Source: Brevundimonas sp. SORGH_AS_0993
GTDB lineage: Bacteria > Pseudomonadota > Alphaproteobacteria > Caulobacterales > Caulobacteraceae
Length of the DNA: 64,000 nucleotides
Assembly: GCF_030818545.1 (NCBI RefSeq)
Contig: NZ_JAUTAH010000001.1
Coordinates: 687,001 to 751,000, forward strand
Direction: 5' to 3'
Position numbers and translations under genes: made by a program. The notes beneath the pieces are model-generated. The model made no database searches, was not told the origin of the DNA, and saw only the letters and a program-made list of their open reading frames with translations. Of the stretch, positions 44,043-53,813 are shown piece after piece. Every line of letters begins with the position of its first letter. Positions within the stretch are counted from its first letter, which is position 1.

Positions 44043-45020
44043 TTAAAGCCGAAGGGCGCAGGCGCCCCAGGTCAGGCCCCCGCCCATGGCCTCCAGAAGG
44101 ACCACGTCGCCCTTCTTGATTCGACCGTCCTTGATCGCCGCATCCAGCGCCAGGGGGATGGAGGCGGCCGAGGTGTTGGCGTGGACGGCGACGGTGGATA
44201 TGACCTTGTTCTCGTCCAGGCCCAGCCGGTCGCCGACGCCCTTGATGATGCGCTGATTGGCCTGGTGCGGCACGAACCAGTCGACATCGGCGATCTGGAT
44301 GTCGGCGGCGGCGCAGGCGGCGGTGATGCCTTCGGCGATGTTGACCACCGCATGGCGGAACACCTGATTGCCCGCCATCCGCAGATGACCGACGGTTCCA
44401 GTCGTGGCGGGGCCGCCGTCGACATAGAGCAGGTCGGTCTTGGTCCCGTCGGCGCGCAGGGCGAAGCCCAGCATGCCCTGATCCTGGGCCGTCCCCTGCC
44501 CTTCGCGCGGTTCCAGCACCACGGCGCCGGCGCCGTCGCCGAACAGAACGCAGGTCGTCCGGTCGGTCCAGTCCATCAGCCGGGTCATTTCCTCGGCGCC
44601 GATCACCAGGGCGCATTTCGACAGGCCGCGCGCGACGAAGCCGTCCGCGATGCTCAGCGCGTAGACGAAGCCCGAACAGACCGCCTGCACGTCGAAGGCC
44701 GCGCCGACCGGCGCGCCCAGCTTGGCCTGGACGATGGCGGCGACGGCCGGAAAGGTCATGTCCGGCGTCGTCGTGGCGACGATGATCAGATCGATGTCCG
44801 CTGCGGCGCGCCCGGCGTCGGCCAGCGCCTTCTTGGCAGCCTCGACCGCCAGATCGCTGGTCGGTTGGTCGTCGCGCGCCTTATGACGCTGCCTGATGCC
44901 GGTGCGTTCCTGGATCCATTCGTCGGAGGTGTCGACGAACTCGGCCAGGTCGGCGTTGGTGACGATCTGCTCCGGAAGGTAGGAGCCGACGCCGGTGACG
45001 ACGCTGCGGGTGACGCTCAC
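44043..45020 (-). CDS. fabH: 3-oxoacyl-ACP synthase III (KAS III)
   Basis: The 325-residue enzyme starts fatty-acid synthesis by condensing acetyl-CoA with malonyl-ACP. The catalytic triad is visible: Cys in [13 protein letters not shown] (about residue 113), His in [11 protein letters not shown] (about 251) and Asn in [12 protein letters not shown] (about 281). The N-terminal [15 protein letters not shown] is standard. The start is GTG 45020 overlapping the plsX stop (GTGA), giving tight coupling with phospholipid synthesis. Confidence 0.95.
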   Translation of the reverse strand: MSVTRSVVTGVGSYLPEQIVTNADLAEFVDTSDEWIQERTGIRQRHKARDDQPTSDLAVEAAKKALADAGRAAADIDLIIVATTTPDMTFPAVAAIVQAKLGAPVGAAFDVQAVCSGFVYALSIADGFVARGLSKCALVIGAEEMTRLMDWTDRTTCVLFGDGAGAVVLEPREGQGTAQDQGMLGFALRADGTKTDLLYVDGGPATTGTVGHLRMAGNQVFRHAVVNIAEGITAACAAADIQIADVDWFVPHQANQRIIKGVGDRLGLDENKVISTVAVHANTSAASIPLALDAAIKDGRIKKGDVVLLEAMGGGLTWGACALRL

Positions 45021-46090
45021 TGAGGGGTTTCTCCGGCGGGGGCGGACGGCTTGGAATGGTCGAACACGGCGTCCAGTTTGCCCAGATTGGCGCCGACCTT
45101 GGTCATATAGTCGCTGCGGGCCAGATCGACAGCGATGCGAATCGCATTGCCGAAGCCCTTGGCGTCGGCGCCGCCGTGGCTCTTCACCACGATGCCGTTC
45201 AGGCCCAGCAGAGGGCCGCCGTTGATCGCGCTGGGGTCGATCTTCTGGCGCATCTTCTTCAGGGCCGGCATGGCGATGACCGCGCCCAGCTTGGCCTGGA
45301 GGTTGGAGGTCAGGGCCTCCTTCAGCAGGCCCGAGATGTAGCGGGCCGTGCCCTCGGCCGTCTTCAGGGCGATGTTGCCGGTGAAGCCGTCGGTGACGAC
45401 CACATCGACCGTGCCCTTGGCGATGTCGTCACCCTCTACGAAGCCGTAATAGTTCAGATCGAACGGTCCGTCGCGCAGAATGGCGTGCGCCTCCTTGACC
45501 TGTTCGTTGCCCTTCATGTCTTCGGAACCGACGTTCAGCAGGCCGATGCTGGGGCGAGCGACGCCGTGCACCGCCGTCTGGAACGCCTCGCCCATGATGG
45601 CGAACTCCACCAGCTGTTCAGCGTCGCTGCCGATGTTGGCGCCGACGTCCAGCACCGCCGTGTGCCCCCTGAAGGTCGGCCAGCTGGCGACGATGGCCGG
45701 CCGCTCCAGTCCCGGCGCCGACATCCGCAATATCAGCTTGGCGATGGCCATCAGGGCGCCGGTGTTGCCGGCCGAGACGACGCCGCCCGCCTCCCCGGTC
45801 TTCACCGCCTCGATGGCGTTCCACAGGCTGGAACCCTTGCCCCGTCGCATGGCCTGGGCCGGCTTTTCGTCCATGGCCACGATCTTGTCGGTGTGGCGGA
45901 TTTCGACCCCGTCCGGCGACAGGCCGCAACGCGCCAGTTCGGCCGCGATCTTCGCCTCGTCGCCATGCAGCAGGAAGCGCACGCCCTCGCCGCCATGGGT
46001 CTGGATGTAGTTCTTTACGCCCGGAACGACGACGGACGGCCCGTGATCGCCGCCCATGGCGTCAAGCGAGATCGTAATTGGGGTGGGCAA
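45017..46090 (-). CDS. plsX: Phosphate acyltransferase PlsX
   Basis: The 357-residue enzyme makes acyl-phosphate from acyl-ACP for phospholipid synthesis. Marks: [18 protein letters not shown] (about residues 5-22), [14 protein letters not shown] (about 105-118), [11 protein letters not shown] (about 143-153), [13 protein letters not shown] and [18 protein letters not shown] 46090 was chosen because AGAGG lies 6 nt upstream and it places [13 protein letters not shown] at the usual distance. It couples with fabH by a 4-bp overlap. The upstream in-frame sequence before 46090 lacks a ribosome site and family similarity. Confidence 0.93.
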   Translation of the reverse strand: MPTPITISLDAMGGDHGPSVVVPGVKNYIQTHGGEGVRFLLHGDEAKIAAELARCGLSPDGVEIRHTDKIVAMDEKPAQAMRRGKGSSLWNAIEAVKTGEAGGVVSAGNTGALMAIAKLILRMSAPGLERPAIVASWPTFRGHTAVLDVGANIGSDAEQLVEFAIMGEAFQTAVHGVARPSIGLLNVGSEDMKGNEQVKEAHAILRDGPFDLNYYGFVEGDDIAKGTVDVVVTDGFTGNIALKTAEGTARYISGLLKEALTSNLQAKLGAVIAMPALKKMRQKIDPSAINGGPLLGLNGIVVKSHGGADAKGFGNAIRIAVDLARSDYMTKVGANLGKLDAVFDHSKPSAPAGETPQ

Positions 46091-46196
46091 AGGAACCTCT
46101 TTTGGCCGCGTCGTCTTGTCGCGCGACGCTTCGGATTGGGCGCTGGACGATAGCGCCGACGCCGGGGGATGCAACCACCCGGCCCTTACGTCAACC

Positions 46197-46724
46197 TCAG
46201 CCTTCGTCGCCGCGCGGCTTCAGGGCCTTGAGGGCCGCGAAAGGCGAGATTTCCGTCGGCTCGTCCGGCTGGACGAAGGACGCGCCGGGCTTGCGAGGGA
46301 ACGGGTCCAGCGCCAGCGACAACTGTTCGACCGCGTACTGGCCCAGGTCGATCTTGCCGTCTTCGATCAGGTCGGCGTCGTCCTCGTCCAGCGTCACCTC
46401 GATTTCATCCGCCTGTTCGGGCGCGGCCTCGGCCAGCTGGATCGAGAAGCGTCGGTCCACATCGACGGGCAGCGGCTCCAGGGTGATGCCGCAGGTCTGG
46501 ACCGCATGGGCGCGCACCCGCCCCTTCAGCGTCCATTCGCGGGTCGAGGGCGTGGGCGCCAGGCTGAGATCGGCGGTGAAGCCGTCCAGCGCCTGCAGGT
46601 CCAGAGCGCGCGCGATTCGGCGGCTGGCCTCGGCGTCTGGCGTCAGCGTGCGTTCCAGGCCGGCGCCGATCTGGTTGATTCGCACCGGATCGCTGAAAGG
46701 AAGGGGCGTCGTCATATCGTTCAA
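46197..46724 (-). CDS. DUF177 (YceD) domain protein
   Basis: The 175-residue acidic protein matches the DUF177 family, with VRAHAVQTCGITLEPLPVDVDRRFSI (split around residues 68-92) containing the conserved Cys, and DLIEDGKIDLGQYAVEQLSLALDPFPRKPG (about 115-144). YceD proteins are implicated in 23S rRNA maturation in plants and bacteria, often linked to rpmF; here rpmF is not next to it. It overlaps the chaperone gene by 4 bp and precedes plsX by 106 bp. Confidence 0.88.
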   Translation of the reverse strand: MNDMTTPLPFSDPVRINQIGAGLERTLTPDAEASRRIARALDLQALDGFTADLSLAPTPSTREWTLKGRVRAHAVQTCGITLEPLPVDVDRRFSIQLAEAAPEQADEIEVTLDEDDADLIEDGKIDLGQYAVEQLSLALDPFPRKPGASFVQPDEPTEISPFAALKALKPRGDEG

Positions 46725-47257
46725 ACCTCGGGCCAGGCCGGCGTCGTTTGCACGGCCTTGAATGTCTGCGCGGCCAAGTTGGCGCGCGCCGTCAGTGCAT
46801 AGGCGGCCAGGGCCGCCGCGTGTTCCGCCCCGTCTTGGCCCCCGTCTTGCCCATAGACGTTGCGCGCCAGGGCTTCGGTCAGGGTGTCTGCATCGGCGGC
46901 GCGCAACGGCGGTTCATAGGCGGTCATGCGGCCGTACAGCGCCTCGCCCAGCTTGCGCATCTTCTTGCCGACCGCCACGTCGCCCACGCCTTCCTCGCGC
47001 AGGACGTGGTCCAGGGCGGAGACATAGACGTCGAACAGTTCCTGCGCCGTCTCCTGACCCTGGGCCGTGTTCTCGTCACGCAGGCGCAGCACCAGCAGCA
47101 GGACATGCAGGGTGTAAAGCTCGAACCGCGCGTCGATCCGGTCCGCCACGGCCAGCCGGGTGTAGAAGGCGACATTGCGCGCCTGGGCCACCGCCTTGGC
47201 GTACAAGTCGTCGCCGATACGGGCGCGCAGCCGGGGTCTGAACAGGTTTTTGAGCAT
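46721..47257 (-). CDS. Ubiquinol-cytochrome c chaperone family protein (CBP3/UQCC1-like)
   Basis: The 178-residue protein matches the Ubiq_cyt_C_chap family: ARNVAFYTRLAVADRIDARFELYTLH (about residues 26-51, shown in parts), LRLRDENTAQGQETAQELFD (about 58-77), LREEGVGDVAVGKKMRKLGEALYGR (about 88-112). Relatives in mitochondria assist cytochrome b and bc1 assembly; the alphaproteobacterial role is inferred from them. Its stop overlaps the DUF177 start by 4 bp. The gene is divergent from bamE with a 90-bp gap. Confidence 0.9.
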   Translation of the reverse strand: MLKNLFRPRLRARIGDDLYAKAVAQARNVAFYTRLAVADRIDARFELYTLHVLLLVLRLRDENTAQGQETAQELFDVYVSALDHVLREEGVGDVAVGKKMRKLGEALYGRMTAYEPPLRAADADTLTEALARNVYGQDGGQDGAEHAAALAAYALTARANLAAQTFKAVQTTPAWPEV

Positions 47258-47347
47258 GGATTTCAGCGGCCCCTTTTCCGCCGCGCCGTTGAACTAGGAC
47301 GCAGGTCCGTCTAGGTCAAAGACCTTGTTCTCTCGCAGGCGCCCGAC

Positions 47348-47827
47348 ATGTCCCGTTTCGCACCGATCTTCGCCGCCGTCTCCCTGGCCGGACTGAGCGC
47401 CGCCTGCGCGCCAGTGATCGGCTCCAACGGCTTCCAGGCCATCGACGCCAAGCCGCAGGACGTGGTGGCGGGAACGGACACCAAGGAAACGGTCCTGGCC
47501 AAGCTGGGCACGCCATCGACCACCTCGACCTTCGAACCCAATCAGGTCTGGTACTACATCAGCCAGACGACCGAGAAATACACCTACAACCTGCCCAAGG
47601 TGTCCAGCCGCACGGTGACGGAAATCACCTTCGAACCCACGGGCGACAAGGTGACGGGCGTTCGCACCCTGGGCCTGGCCGACGGCGAGCAGATCGCGAT
47701 GAACCGGAACGAGACCCCGACCCGCGGCCGCGCCCTGACGGTGTTGGAGCAACTGTTGGGCAACGTCGGTCGCGGTCAGCTGCCGCGCACCGACGAGGAT
47801 GCGCCGGGCCAGCGCCGCCCGGACTAA
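47348..47827 (+). CDS. bamE: Outer membrane assembly lipoprotein BamE
   Basis: The 159-residue protein has a lipobox SAAC (Cys20) after a signal helix, then the SmpA/OmlA fold: KPQDVVAGTDTKETVLAKLG (about residues 35-54), TPSTTSTFEPNQVWYYISQT and VTEITFEPTGDKVTGVRTL. BamE supports the beta-barrel assembly machine in the outer membrane. The divergent pairing with the bc1 chaperone/DUF177 genes is common in alphaproteobacteria. A C-terminal charged tail (about 25 residues) extends beyond the usual fold. Confidence 0.88.
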   Translation: MSRFAPIFAAVSLAGLSAACAPVIGSNGFQAIDAKPQDVVAGTDTKETVLAKLGTPSTTSTFEPNQVWYYISQTTEKYTYNLPKVSSRTVTEITFEPTGDKVTGVRTLGLADGEQIAMNRNETPTRGRALTVLEQLLGNVGRGQLPRTDEDAPGQRRPD

Positions 47828-47852
47828 GACAACGGGTCCCGCAAGGAGAAAC

Positions 47853-47876
47853 GCCCCGGAGATCGCTCTCCGGGGC
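47853..47876. terminator. Hairpin terminator between bamE and hppA
   Basis: A 10-bp perfect stem (GCCCCGGAGA at 47853-47862, complement at 47867-47876) with a TCGC loop lies between the convergent bamE and hppA genes. It is followed on plus by ATCCTCGTTT and on minus by GTTTCTCC, so the T runs are weak, but the symmetry and place suit a shared terminator. Confidence 0.7.
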
Positions 47877-47901
47877 ATCCTCGTTTCGGGATCGGCGCGA
47901 A

Positions 47902-50049
47902 CTAGCCCACGGTCCCGCTGGCCAGCACCGCCAGAAGCAGCAGGGCCACGATGTTGGTGATCTTGATCATCGGGTTCACCGCCGGGCCGGAGGTGTCCTT
48001 GTAGGGATCGCCCACCGTGTCGCCCGTGACGGCGGCCTTGTGCGCCTCGGACCCCTTGCCGTGGACGACGCCGTTCTTGTCGGTAAAGCCCTCCTCGATC
48101 ACCTTTTTGGCGTTGTCCCAGGCGCCGCCGCCCGAGGTCATCGATATGGCGACGAACAGGCCGGTCACGATCACCCCCATCAGCATGGCGCCCAGGGCCG
48201 CGAAGGCGTTGGCCTTGTCCGAAATCGCCAGCACAGCGCCGAACAGCAAGATGGGCGAAAGGACCGGCAACAGGGACGGCGCGATCATCTCGCGGATCGC
48301 CGCCCTGGTCAGGATGTCGACCGCCCGCCCGTACTCCGGCTTGACCTGATAGGTCATGATGCCGGGGTTCTCGCGGAACTGACGCCGCACCTCGGCCACG
48401 ACCGATTCGGCCGCGCGACCAACCGCCATCATCGACATGCCGCCGAACAGGAAGGGCAACAGCCCCCCGAACAGCAGGCCGACCACGACATAGGGGTTGG
48501 TCAGGTCGAAGGCGACCGGCCCCATATTGGCGAAGAACGGATAGTCCGCCGGATTGGCCGAGAAGTACTGCAGGTCGGAGGTATAGGCCGCGAACAGAAC
48601 CAGCGCCCCCAGACCCGCCGAGCCGATGGCGTAGCCCTTGGTGACGGCCTTGGTGGTGTTGCCGACCGCATCCAGAGCGTCGGTCGAATGACGCACCTCG
48701 CTGGGCAGGCCCGCCATTTCGGCGATGCCGCCGGCGTTGTCGGTGACAGGACCAAAAGCGTCCAGCGCCACGATCATCCCCGCCACGCCCAGCATGGTCG
48801 TGGTGGCGATGGCGATGCCGAACAGGCCGGCCAGCTGGAAGCTGACCACGATGCCGACGATGATGGTCAGGGCCGGAAGGGCCGTGGCCTCCAGCGACAC
48901 CGCCAGCCCCTGGATCACATTGGTGCCGTGACCCGAGACCGAGGCGTTGGCCACCGACCGCACCGGCCGGAAGCCCGAGCCTGTATAGTATTCGGTCACG
49001 ACGACGATGGCCGCCGTCACCGCCAGGCCGACCATGCCGGACCAGAACAGGGCCATGGGCTGAATCTCCAGCCCTCCGGCGGTCACGACCGGACCCGGGA
49101 TCAGGGCGTGGATCACCCACCAGACCGCGCCGATGGACAGGACGCCGGTGACGATCAGCCCCTGATACAGGGCCCCCATGATGTTGTTCGACTTGCCCAG
49201 CCGCACGAAGAAGCTGCCGACGATGGAGGTCAGGATGCAGACCGCGCAGATCGCCAGCGGCAGGATCATCATCAGATCGACATAGGGCTGGCCCCGGAAG
49301 AAGATGGCGGCCAGAACCATGGTCGCCACCGTCGTCACCGCATAGGTCTCGAACAGGTCGGCGGCCATGCCCGCGCAGTCGCCGACGTTGTCGCCCACAT
49401 TGTCGGCGATGGTGGCGGCGTTCCGGGGATCGTCCTCGGGGATGCCCGCCTCGACCTTGCCCACCATGTCGCCGCCGACGTCGGCGCCCTTGGTGAAGAT
49501 GCCGCCGCCCAGTCGCGCGAAGATGGAGATCAGCGAGGCGCCGAAGCCCAGGGCGACCAGACCGTCGATCACCTCGCGGCTGGTCGTTTCCAGACCCAGG
49601 TTCTGCGTCAGGACGATGTAGTAGCCCGACACCCCGATCAGCGCGCCGCCCGCCACGAACATGCCGGTGATGGCGCCCGAGCGGAACGCCAGGTTCAGCC
49701 CCCTGGCCAGACCTTCCGACGCGGCCTGGGCCGTGCGAACGTTGGCCCGCACCGAGATCAGCATCCCGGCGTAGCCCGCCGCGCCCGACAGAACCGCGCC
49801 GATCAGAAAGCCGACGGCCGCATAGGAGCCGATCAGGAAATAGGCGGCGATCAGGATGACGATCCCGACCATGCCGATGGTCATGTACTGCCGCTTCAGA
49901 TAGGCGGAGGCGCCTTCCTGGATGGCGGCCGCGATCTCTCGCATCTTGTCGTTGCCAGTGCTCGCCTTCATCAGGGCGGCGGTCTGAACGGCGCCATACA
50001 GCACCGCCAGAACACCGGCCGCGAAAACCAGCGTCAGTGAGTTCGTCAT
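47902..50049 (-). CDS. hppA: Membrane-bound proton-translocating pyrophosphatase, K+-independent
   Basis: The 715-residue protein has about 16 membrane helices and the M-PPase core: [20 protein letters not shown] (about residues 180-199), the substrate loop [19 protein letters not shown], and [16 protein letters not shown] (about 463-478). The Lys in GNTTKA marks the K+-independent subclass; K+-dependent forms have Ala. It pumps protons with pyrophosphate hydrolysis. ATG 50049 was chosen; an in-frame ATG at 50061 would add four residues but has poorer spacing to a ribosome site. C-terminal helix [12 protein letters not shown] is intact. Confidence 0.94.
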   Translation of the reverse strand: MTNSLTLVFAAGVLAVLYGAVQTAALMKASTGNDKMREIAAAIQEGASAYLKRQYMTIGMVGIVILIAAYFLIGSYAAVGFLIGAVLSGAAGYAGMLISVRANVRTAQAASEGLARGLNLAFRSGAITGMFVAGGALIGVSGYYIVLTQNLGLETTSREVIDGLVALGFGASLISIFARLGGGIFTKGADVGGDMVGKVEAGIPEDDPRNAATIADNVGDNVGDCAGMAADLFETYAVTTVATMVLAAIFFRGQPYVDLMMILPLAICAVCILTSIVGSFFVRLGKSNNIMGALYQGLIVTGVLSIGAVWWVIHALIPGPVVTAGGLEIQPMALFWSGMVGLAVTAAIVVVTEYYTGSGFRPVRSVANASVSGHGTNVIQGLAVSLEATALPALTIIVGIVVSFQLAGLFGIAIATTTMLGVAGMIVALDAFGPVTDNAGGIAEMAGLPSEVRHSTDALDAVGNTTKAVTKGYAIGSAGLGALVLFAAYTSDLQYFSANPADYPFFANMGPVAFDLTNPYVVVGLLFGGLLPFLFGGMSMMAVGRAAESVVAEVRRQFRENPGIMTYQVKPEYGRAVDILTRAAIREMIAPSLLPVLSPILLFGAVLAISDKANAFAALGAMLMGVIVTGLFVAISMTSGGGAWDNAKKVIEEGFTDKNGVVHGKGSEAHKAAVTGDTVGDPYKDTSGPAVNPMIKITNIVALLLLAVLASGTVG

Positions 50050-50221
50050 TGGCGTTTCCATGCCCTTGCAAACAGGCGCACGGGCCTGGGGCGGCGGTGG
50101 GCGTTATCGCCTCTGTCCGCCTTCCGGTCCCCCCGCACGCGGCAGACGCATCAGCGCGTCCCTTGGGATTTGCGCAACGACGGTGTCACGGCCTCGCACG
50201 CGATGCAACGGCCGCGATGGG

Positions 50222-50650
50222 CTATCGCCGGGTGGGCATTCCGGTGCGGCGGCGCGGGGCCTGGGAAAGGATCTGGACCCGAGCCACGGACCCCCGGCCG
50301 GAAATGCCGTCGGCGGCCGCGATGAGGGCGTTGGACAGGGCCCGCTCGTCCAGACGGGTCCAGTCGCCTGGCACGGTGAAGGGGGTGCGGTGGGCGGCCC
50401 GGACCAGGGCGTCGCGGAAGAACGCCTCCTTGCTCCGCATCTGCTCCACCGTCTTGCCCGCGCCGAGGATCAGTTTCATCGAGACGAAGACATAGTTGCG
50501 CAGACGCCCGCCTTCGATCACCGGCAGGCCCAGCCCGGGGATGCTGAGCGCGGGCGGTTCGGCCGAGCGGCCGCCGCTGGGCGAAGCGATAGCCGGCGTG
50601 GCGACGGCCAGGCCGGCGACCCCGGCGGAGATCAGGGTTCTGCGATCCAT
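50222..50650 (-). CDS. Hypothetical exported protein
   Basis: The 142-residue protein has an N-terminal signal with twin-arginine-like start (MDRRTLISAGVAGLAVATPAIA, cleavage after AIA near residue 22; shown in two parts by context) and a soluble domain with RNYVFVSMKLILGAGKT (about 51-67) and a helical segment VEQMRSKEAFFRDALVRAAHR. The pattern resembles small exported Caulobacterales proteins of unknown role; a loose likeness to flagellar FliL-type C-terminal domains is not strong enough to use. It follows thiL by 42 bp on the same strand. Confidence 0.65.
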   Translation of the reverse strand: MDRRTLISAGVAGLAVATPAIASPSGGRSAEPPALSIPGLGLPVIEGGRLRNYVFVSMKLILGAGKTVEQMRSKEAFFRDALVRAAHRTPFTVPGDWTRLDERALSNALIAAADGISGRGSVARVQILSQAPRRRTGMPTRR

Positions 50651-50692
50651 GACGCCAGGATGGCCTGAACGGGTTAGGATTCCGTTTCGCCC

Positions 50693-51682
50693 TCAGCCAT
50701 GCGTCCATCCCTGGCGCGCCGGGACGATGGGCCGACCGTCGTAGGTTACGACCAGGCCCTCGCCCGCGACGACCTGACCGATCCGGGTCAGGCGCAGCAG
50801 GCGACGGTCGGCTTCGCGCCGCAGGGTCTCTTCATGGCGCGGATGGGCGGTGAAGGCGATCTCGTAGTCGTCGCCACCGGCGGCGAGGTCCTCCAGCGAC
50901 CGCTGCGGATCGACACGGTCGGCGATCCAGGCCTGGGCCGCCGTCGACAGGGGCAGGAGGTTCAGGTTCAGCCCTATCTCCACGCCGCTGGCCCGCGCGA
51001 TGTGGGTCAGGTCGGCGAAGAGCCCGTCGGAGACATCCACCGAGGCTGTAGCGTGGTCCTGGACCACGTCGGCGAAATCCAGACGGGGAACGGGCGTGCG
51101 GTAATGGGCCGCGAGAGCCTCAAGGCGTTCCGGCTCCAGCGTCAGTTCGCCCCGCACGGCGCGGAGGCCCAGAAGGCCGTCGCCGATCACCCCGGTGACG
51201 AACACCAGATCGCCCGGCCGGGCGCCGGCGCGCGACACGGTTCGGCCCGCAGGCGTCCAGCCCAGGGCGGTCAGGGAGAAGGCGGCCGGCCCCGGCGTCC
51301 TGACCGTATCGCCGCCCAGAAGATGCACGCCGAACCGCGCCTGATCCTGGGCCAGACCGGCGGCGAAAGCCTGACGCTCGGGCCAGCCGCAGCGTTCGGA
51401 CCAGAAGCAGGACAGCAGATAGCCGAACGGCTGGGCGCCCTTGGCCGCCAGGTCGGACAGGTTCACCCGCAGCAGTTTCCGGGCCACCGTCTCCAACGGG
51501 TCGTCGGGCAGGAAGTGGACGCCTTCCACGATGGCGTCCTTGGTCAGGACCAGGTCCTGGCCGGGGCGGGACGGCAGGGCCGCCACATCGTCGGCCAGTC
51601 CCCTGCCCCATTCCGGATGGGCCAGGGGCTTCAGCAGCCTCTCGATCGTCTCGAACTCGCCCGCGACGTCGAGCGCGGGCAT
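50693..51682 (-). CDS. thiL: Thiamine-phosphate kinase
   Basis: The 329-residue AIR-synthase-like kinase phosphorylates thiamine monophosphate to thiamine pyrophosphate. Marks: GEFETIERLLKPLA near the start, GLADDVAALPSRPGQDLVLTKDAIVEGVHF (about residues 24-53, shown in parts), VNLSDLAAKGAQPFGYLLS, FGVHLLGGDTVRTPG, VTGVIGDGLLGL and VDVSDGLFADLTHIA. The ATG at 51682 overlaps the nusB stop. ThiL as the last gene of rib-nusB operons is common in proteobacteria. Confidence 0.93.
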   Translation of the reverse strand: MPALDVAGEFETIERLLKPLAHPEWGRGLADDVAALPSRPGQDLVLTKDAIVEGVHFLPDDPLETVARKLLRVNLSDLAAKGAQPFGYLLSCFWSERCGWPERQAFAAGLAQDQARFGVHLLGGDTVRTPGPAAFSLTALGWTPAGRTVSRAGARPGDLVFVTGVIGDGLLGLRAVRGELTLEPERLEALAAHYRTPVPRLDFADVVQDHATASVDVSDGLFADLTHIARASGVEIGLNLNLLPLSTAAQAWIADRVDPQRSLEDLAAGGDDYEIAFTAHPRHEETLRREADRRLLRLTRIGQVVAGEGLVVTYDGRPIVPARQGWTHG

Positions 51683-52206
51683 CAGGCGCGGGCGTCTTTC
51701 GCCACGCCGTCCAGCGCCGCATTGACGAAGCGCGCCTCGGCGTCGTCGAAAAACGCCTTGGCCAGTTCGACATATTCGTCGATCACAACTTCGCGGGGGG
51801 TCTCGGGGTGTTTGATCAGCTCCCAGGCGCCCGAACGCAGCAGGGCGCGCAGGGTGGCGTCGATCCGCTCCAGCTTCCAGTTCGAGGCCAGGCGCGCCTT
51901 GACGGCGGCGTCGATCTCGCGCTGGCTGTCGATCACGCCGCGCACGATGTCGGCGAAATAGGCTTCGTCCGCCTCGGCCAGGGTTTCGCCCTCGATGTCG
52001 GCGTCGAAGCGGAAGTTCGAGAATTCGGTGATGACCGTCTCCACCCCCTCGCCCGCCAGCTCCATCTGATACAGGGCCTGGACCGCGGCGAGGCGCGAGA
52101 CGGTGCGCGCGCGGCGCTGCTTGGAGCTGAGATGAGGTTCGGCCCTCTGCTTGTCGGCCTCGGCCAACTGCTCCAGGACGGATTTGAGGCTGTTCGGTTC
52201 AGTCAT
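51682..52206 (-). CDS. nusB: Transcription antitermination factor NusB
   Basis: The 174-residue protein has the NusB helical fold: [20 protein letters not shown] (about 34-53), [20 protein letters not shown] (about 88-107), [19 protein letters not shown] (about 118-136), and [29 protein letters not shown] (split, about 144-172). NusB with NusE binds boxA of rRNA leaders. About 30 extra residues at the N-terminus precede the core. It overlaps both ribH and thiL by 4 bp, so it is coupled within the riboflavin operon. Confidence 0.93.
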   Translation of the reverse strand: MTEPNSLKSVLEQLAEADKQRAEPHLSSKQRRARTVSRLAAVQALYQMELAGEGVETVITEFSNFRFDADIEGETLAEADEAYFADIVRGVIDSQREIDAAVKARLASNWKLERIDATLRALLRSGAWELIKHPETPREVVIDEYVELAKAFFDDAEARFVNAALDGVAKDARA

Positions 52207-52664
52207 GCGCCGACGCCTAGCCGCAATCGCTTCTTCAAGGCAATGAGGTCCAGACAGGCTTTCGCCGCACCGCCGCCCTTATCCCCTTCGGAAATTCGCG
52301 CCCTGGCCCAGGCCTGGTCCTCGTCCTCGGTCGTCAGGACGCCGTTGCCGATAGCCAGACCCTTGACGCCCAGAGCCATGAGACCGGCCGCAGAATGATC
52401 CGAAACGATCTCGAAATGATAGGTTTCGCCTCGGATGACGCAGCCCAGGGCGACATAGCCGTCATAGCGCGGAGCGGTGGGGAAACGCCCCGCCTCCTCG
52501 GCCATGGCGATGGCGGCCGGGATTTCCAGCGCGCCGGGCACGGTGACGACGTCGAAGGCCGCGCCGCGCGCCTTCAGCGTCTCCTTGGCGCCGTCCAAGA
52601 GGGCGTCGGCCAGTTCGTCGTAGAAGCGGGCCTCCACGACCAGGATGCGGGGGGATTCGTTCAC
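52203..52664 (-). CDS. ribH: 6,7-dimethyl-8-ribityllumazine synthase
   Basis: The 153-residue protein is lumazine synthase. It shows [19 protein letters not shown] (about 8-26), [16 protein letters not shown] (about 40-55), [23 protein letters not shown] (split, about 66-88, with the catalytic His in ETYHFE) and [16 protein letters not shown]. It condenses DHBP with the ribitylamino pyrimidine. A 4-bp overlap couples it to the frameshifted ribB gene upstream and nusB downstream. Confidence 0.95.
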   Translation of the reverse strand: MNESPRILVVEARFYDELADALLDGAKETLKARGAAFDVVTVPGALEIPAAIAMAEEAGRFPTAPRYDGYVALGCVIRGETYHFEIVSDHSAAGLMALGVKGLAIGNGVLTTEDEDQAWARARISEGDKGGGAAKACLDLIALKKRLRLGVGA

Positions 52665-53813
52665 GCCTTCGTCTCTCCATCCATGTCGCGCCAGCCGACG
52701 ATCTTCAGGCCATAGCCGTCCAGCGCCGTCGGTTCCGGTCGCGTCGAACTCATCACGATCATGTCCTTGACGCCCAGGTCCAGCAGGATCTGCGCCCCGA
52801 CGCCATAGGCCCGCAGCGAGCGATCCGCCGCCGCCGGCTTGTCCGTCCCCGCCAGACGTTCCGCCAGGGAATTCAGCGACGGGTCGCGCAGGAAGACGAC
52901 CACGCCCGCGCCGTCATGGTCGGTGATCTGGCGCAGGGCGCTGGGGACATAGTCCTGGCGCGCCTCGACGTGGCCCAAAAGGTCGCAGGCGAAGTCCACC
53001 TGGTGCATCCGCACCAGGGTCGGCCGGGCGGGGTCGATGCGGCCATGGACCAGGGCGACGTGTTCCGTCCCCTCGATCGTGTTCCGATACAGCATCAGGC
53101 GGAACGGGCCGCCGTGGACGCTCTCGAACGGCGTGTCCATGATCCGCTCGACGAAGCGTTCGGTGCGGCGGCGGTAGGCGATCAGGTCGGCGATGGTTCC
53201 GATCTTCAGCCCGTGCCTCTGGGCGAAGGCGACCAGATCCGGCATCCGCGCCATCTCGCCGTCGTCCTTGATGATCTCGCAGATCACCCCGGCGGGCGTC
53301 AGGCCGGCCATGCGGCTGATGTCCACGGCCGCTTCCGTATGGCCGGCGCGGACCAGAACGCCGCCTTCGCGCGCCACCAGAGGGAAGATGTGGCCGGGCG
53401 AGACGATGTCGTCCATGCCCTTCGACGCATCGGCGGCGACCTGAATGGTGCGCGAACGGTCGGCGGCGGAGATGCCGGTCGTCACCCCCTTCCTTCGCCT
53501 CGATGGAGACCGTGAAGGCGGTCTTCATGCTCTCGCGATTGTCGGCGGCCATGGGCGGCAGGCGCAGCTGCTGGGCGCGCTCGGCGGTGATGGCCAGACA
53601 GACCAGGCCGCGCGCCTGGCGGATCATGAAGTTGATCTGGTCCGGCGTGGCGAACTGGGCCGGAACGACGATGTCGCCTTCGTTCTCGCGGTCCTCGGCG
53701 TCCACCAGGATGTAGGGACGGCCGTTGCGGGCGTCGGCCAGAATGTCCTCGATGGGACTGATCGGGCTGTCGTTCAGACTTTCCATGTTTTCTGGGGCGG
53801 CCGGGGCTTGCAT
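52661..53813 (-). pseudogene. ribB: 3,4-dihydroxy-2-butanone-4-phosphate synthase with degenerate GTP cyclohydrolase II-like domain; +1 frameshift
   Basis: Two overlapping frames encode one protein. From ATG 53813 the first frame gives SPIEDILADARNGRPYILVD, DRENEGDIVVPAQFA and the first half of the DHBP synthase domain. The second, from about 53485 to 52661, gives ADRSRTIQVAAD, SPGHIFPLVAREGGVLVRAG, GHTEAAVDISRM and a C-terminal GCHII-like domain. They join only if the five-C run at 53485-53489 (GGGGG on minus) has four bases. Either the base is a sequencing error or the gene is broken. The GCHII-like domain lacks the zinc cysteines (SECLTGDVFGSLRCDCG-type site reads HQVDFACDLLGHVEA), so only DHBP synthesis is expected. 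Confidence 0.85.
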
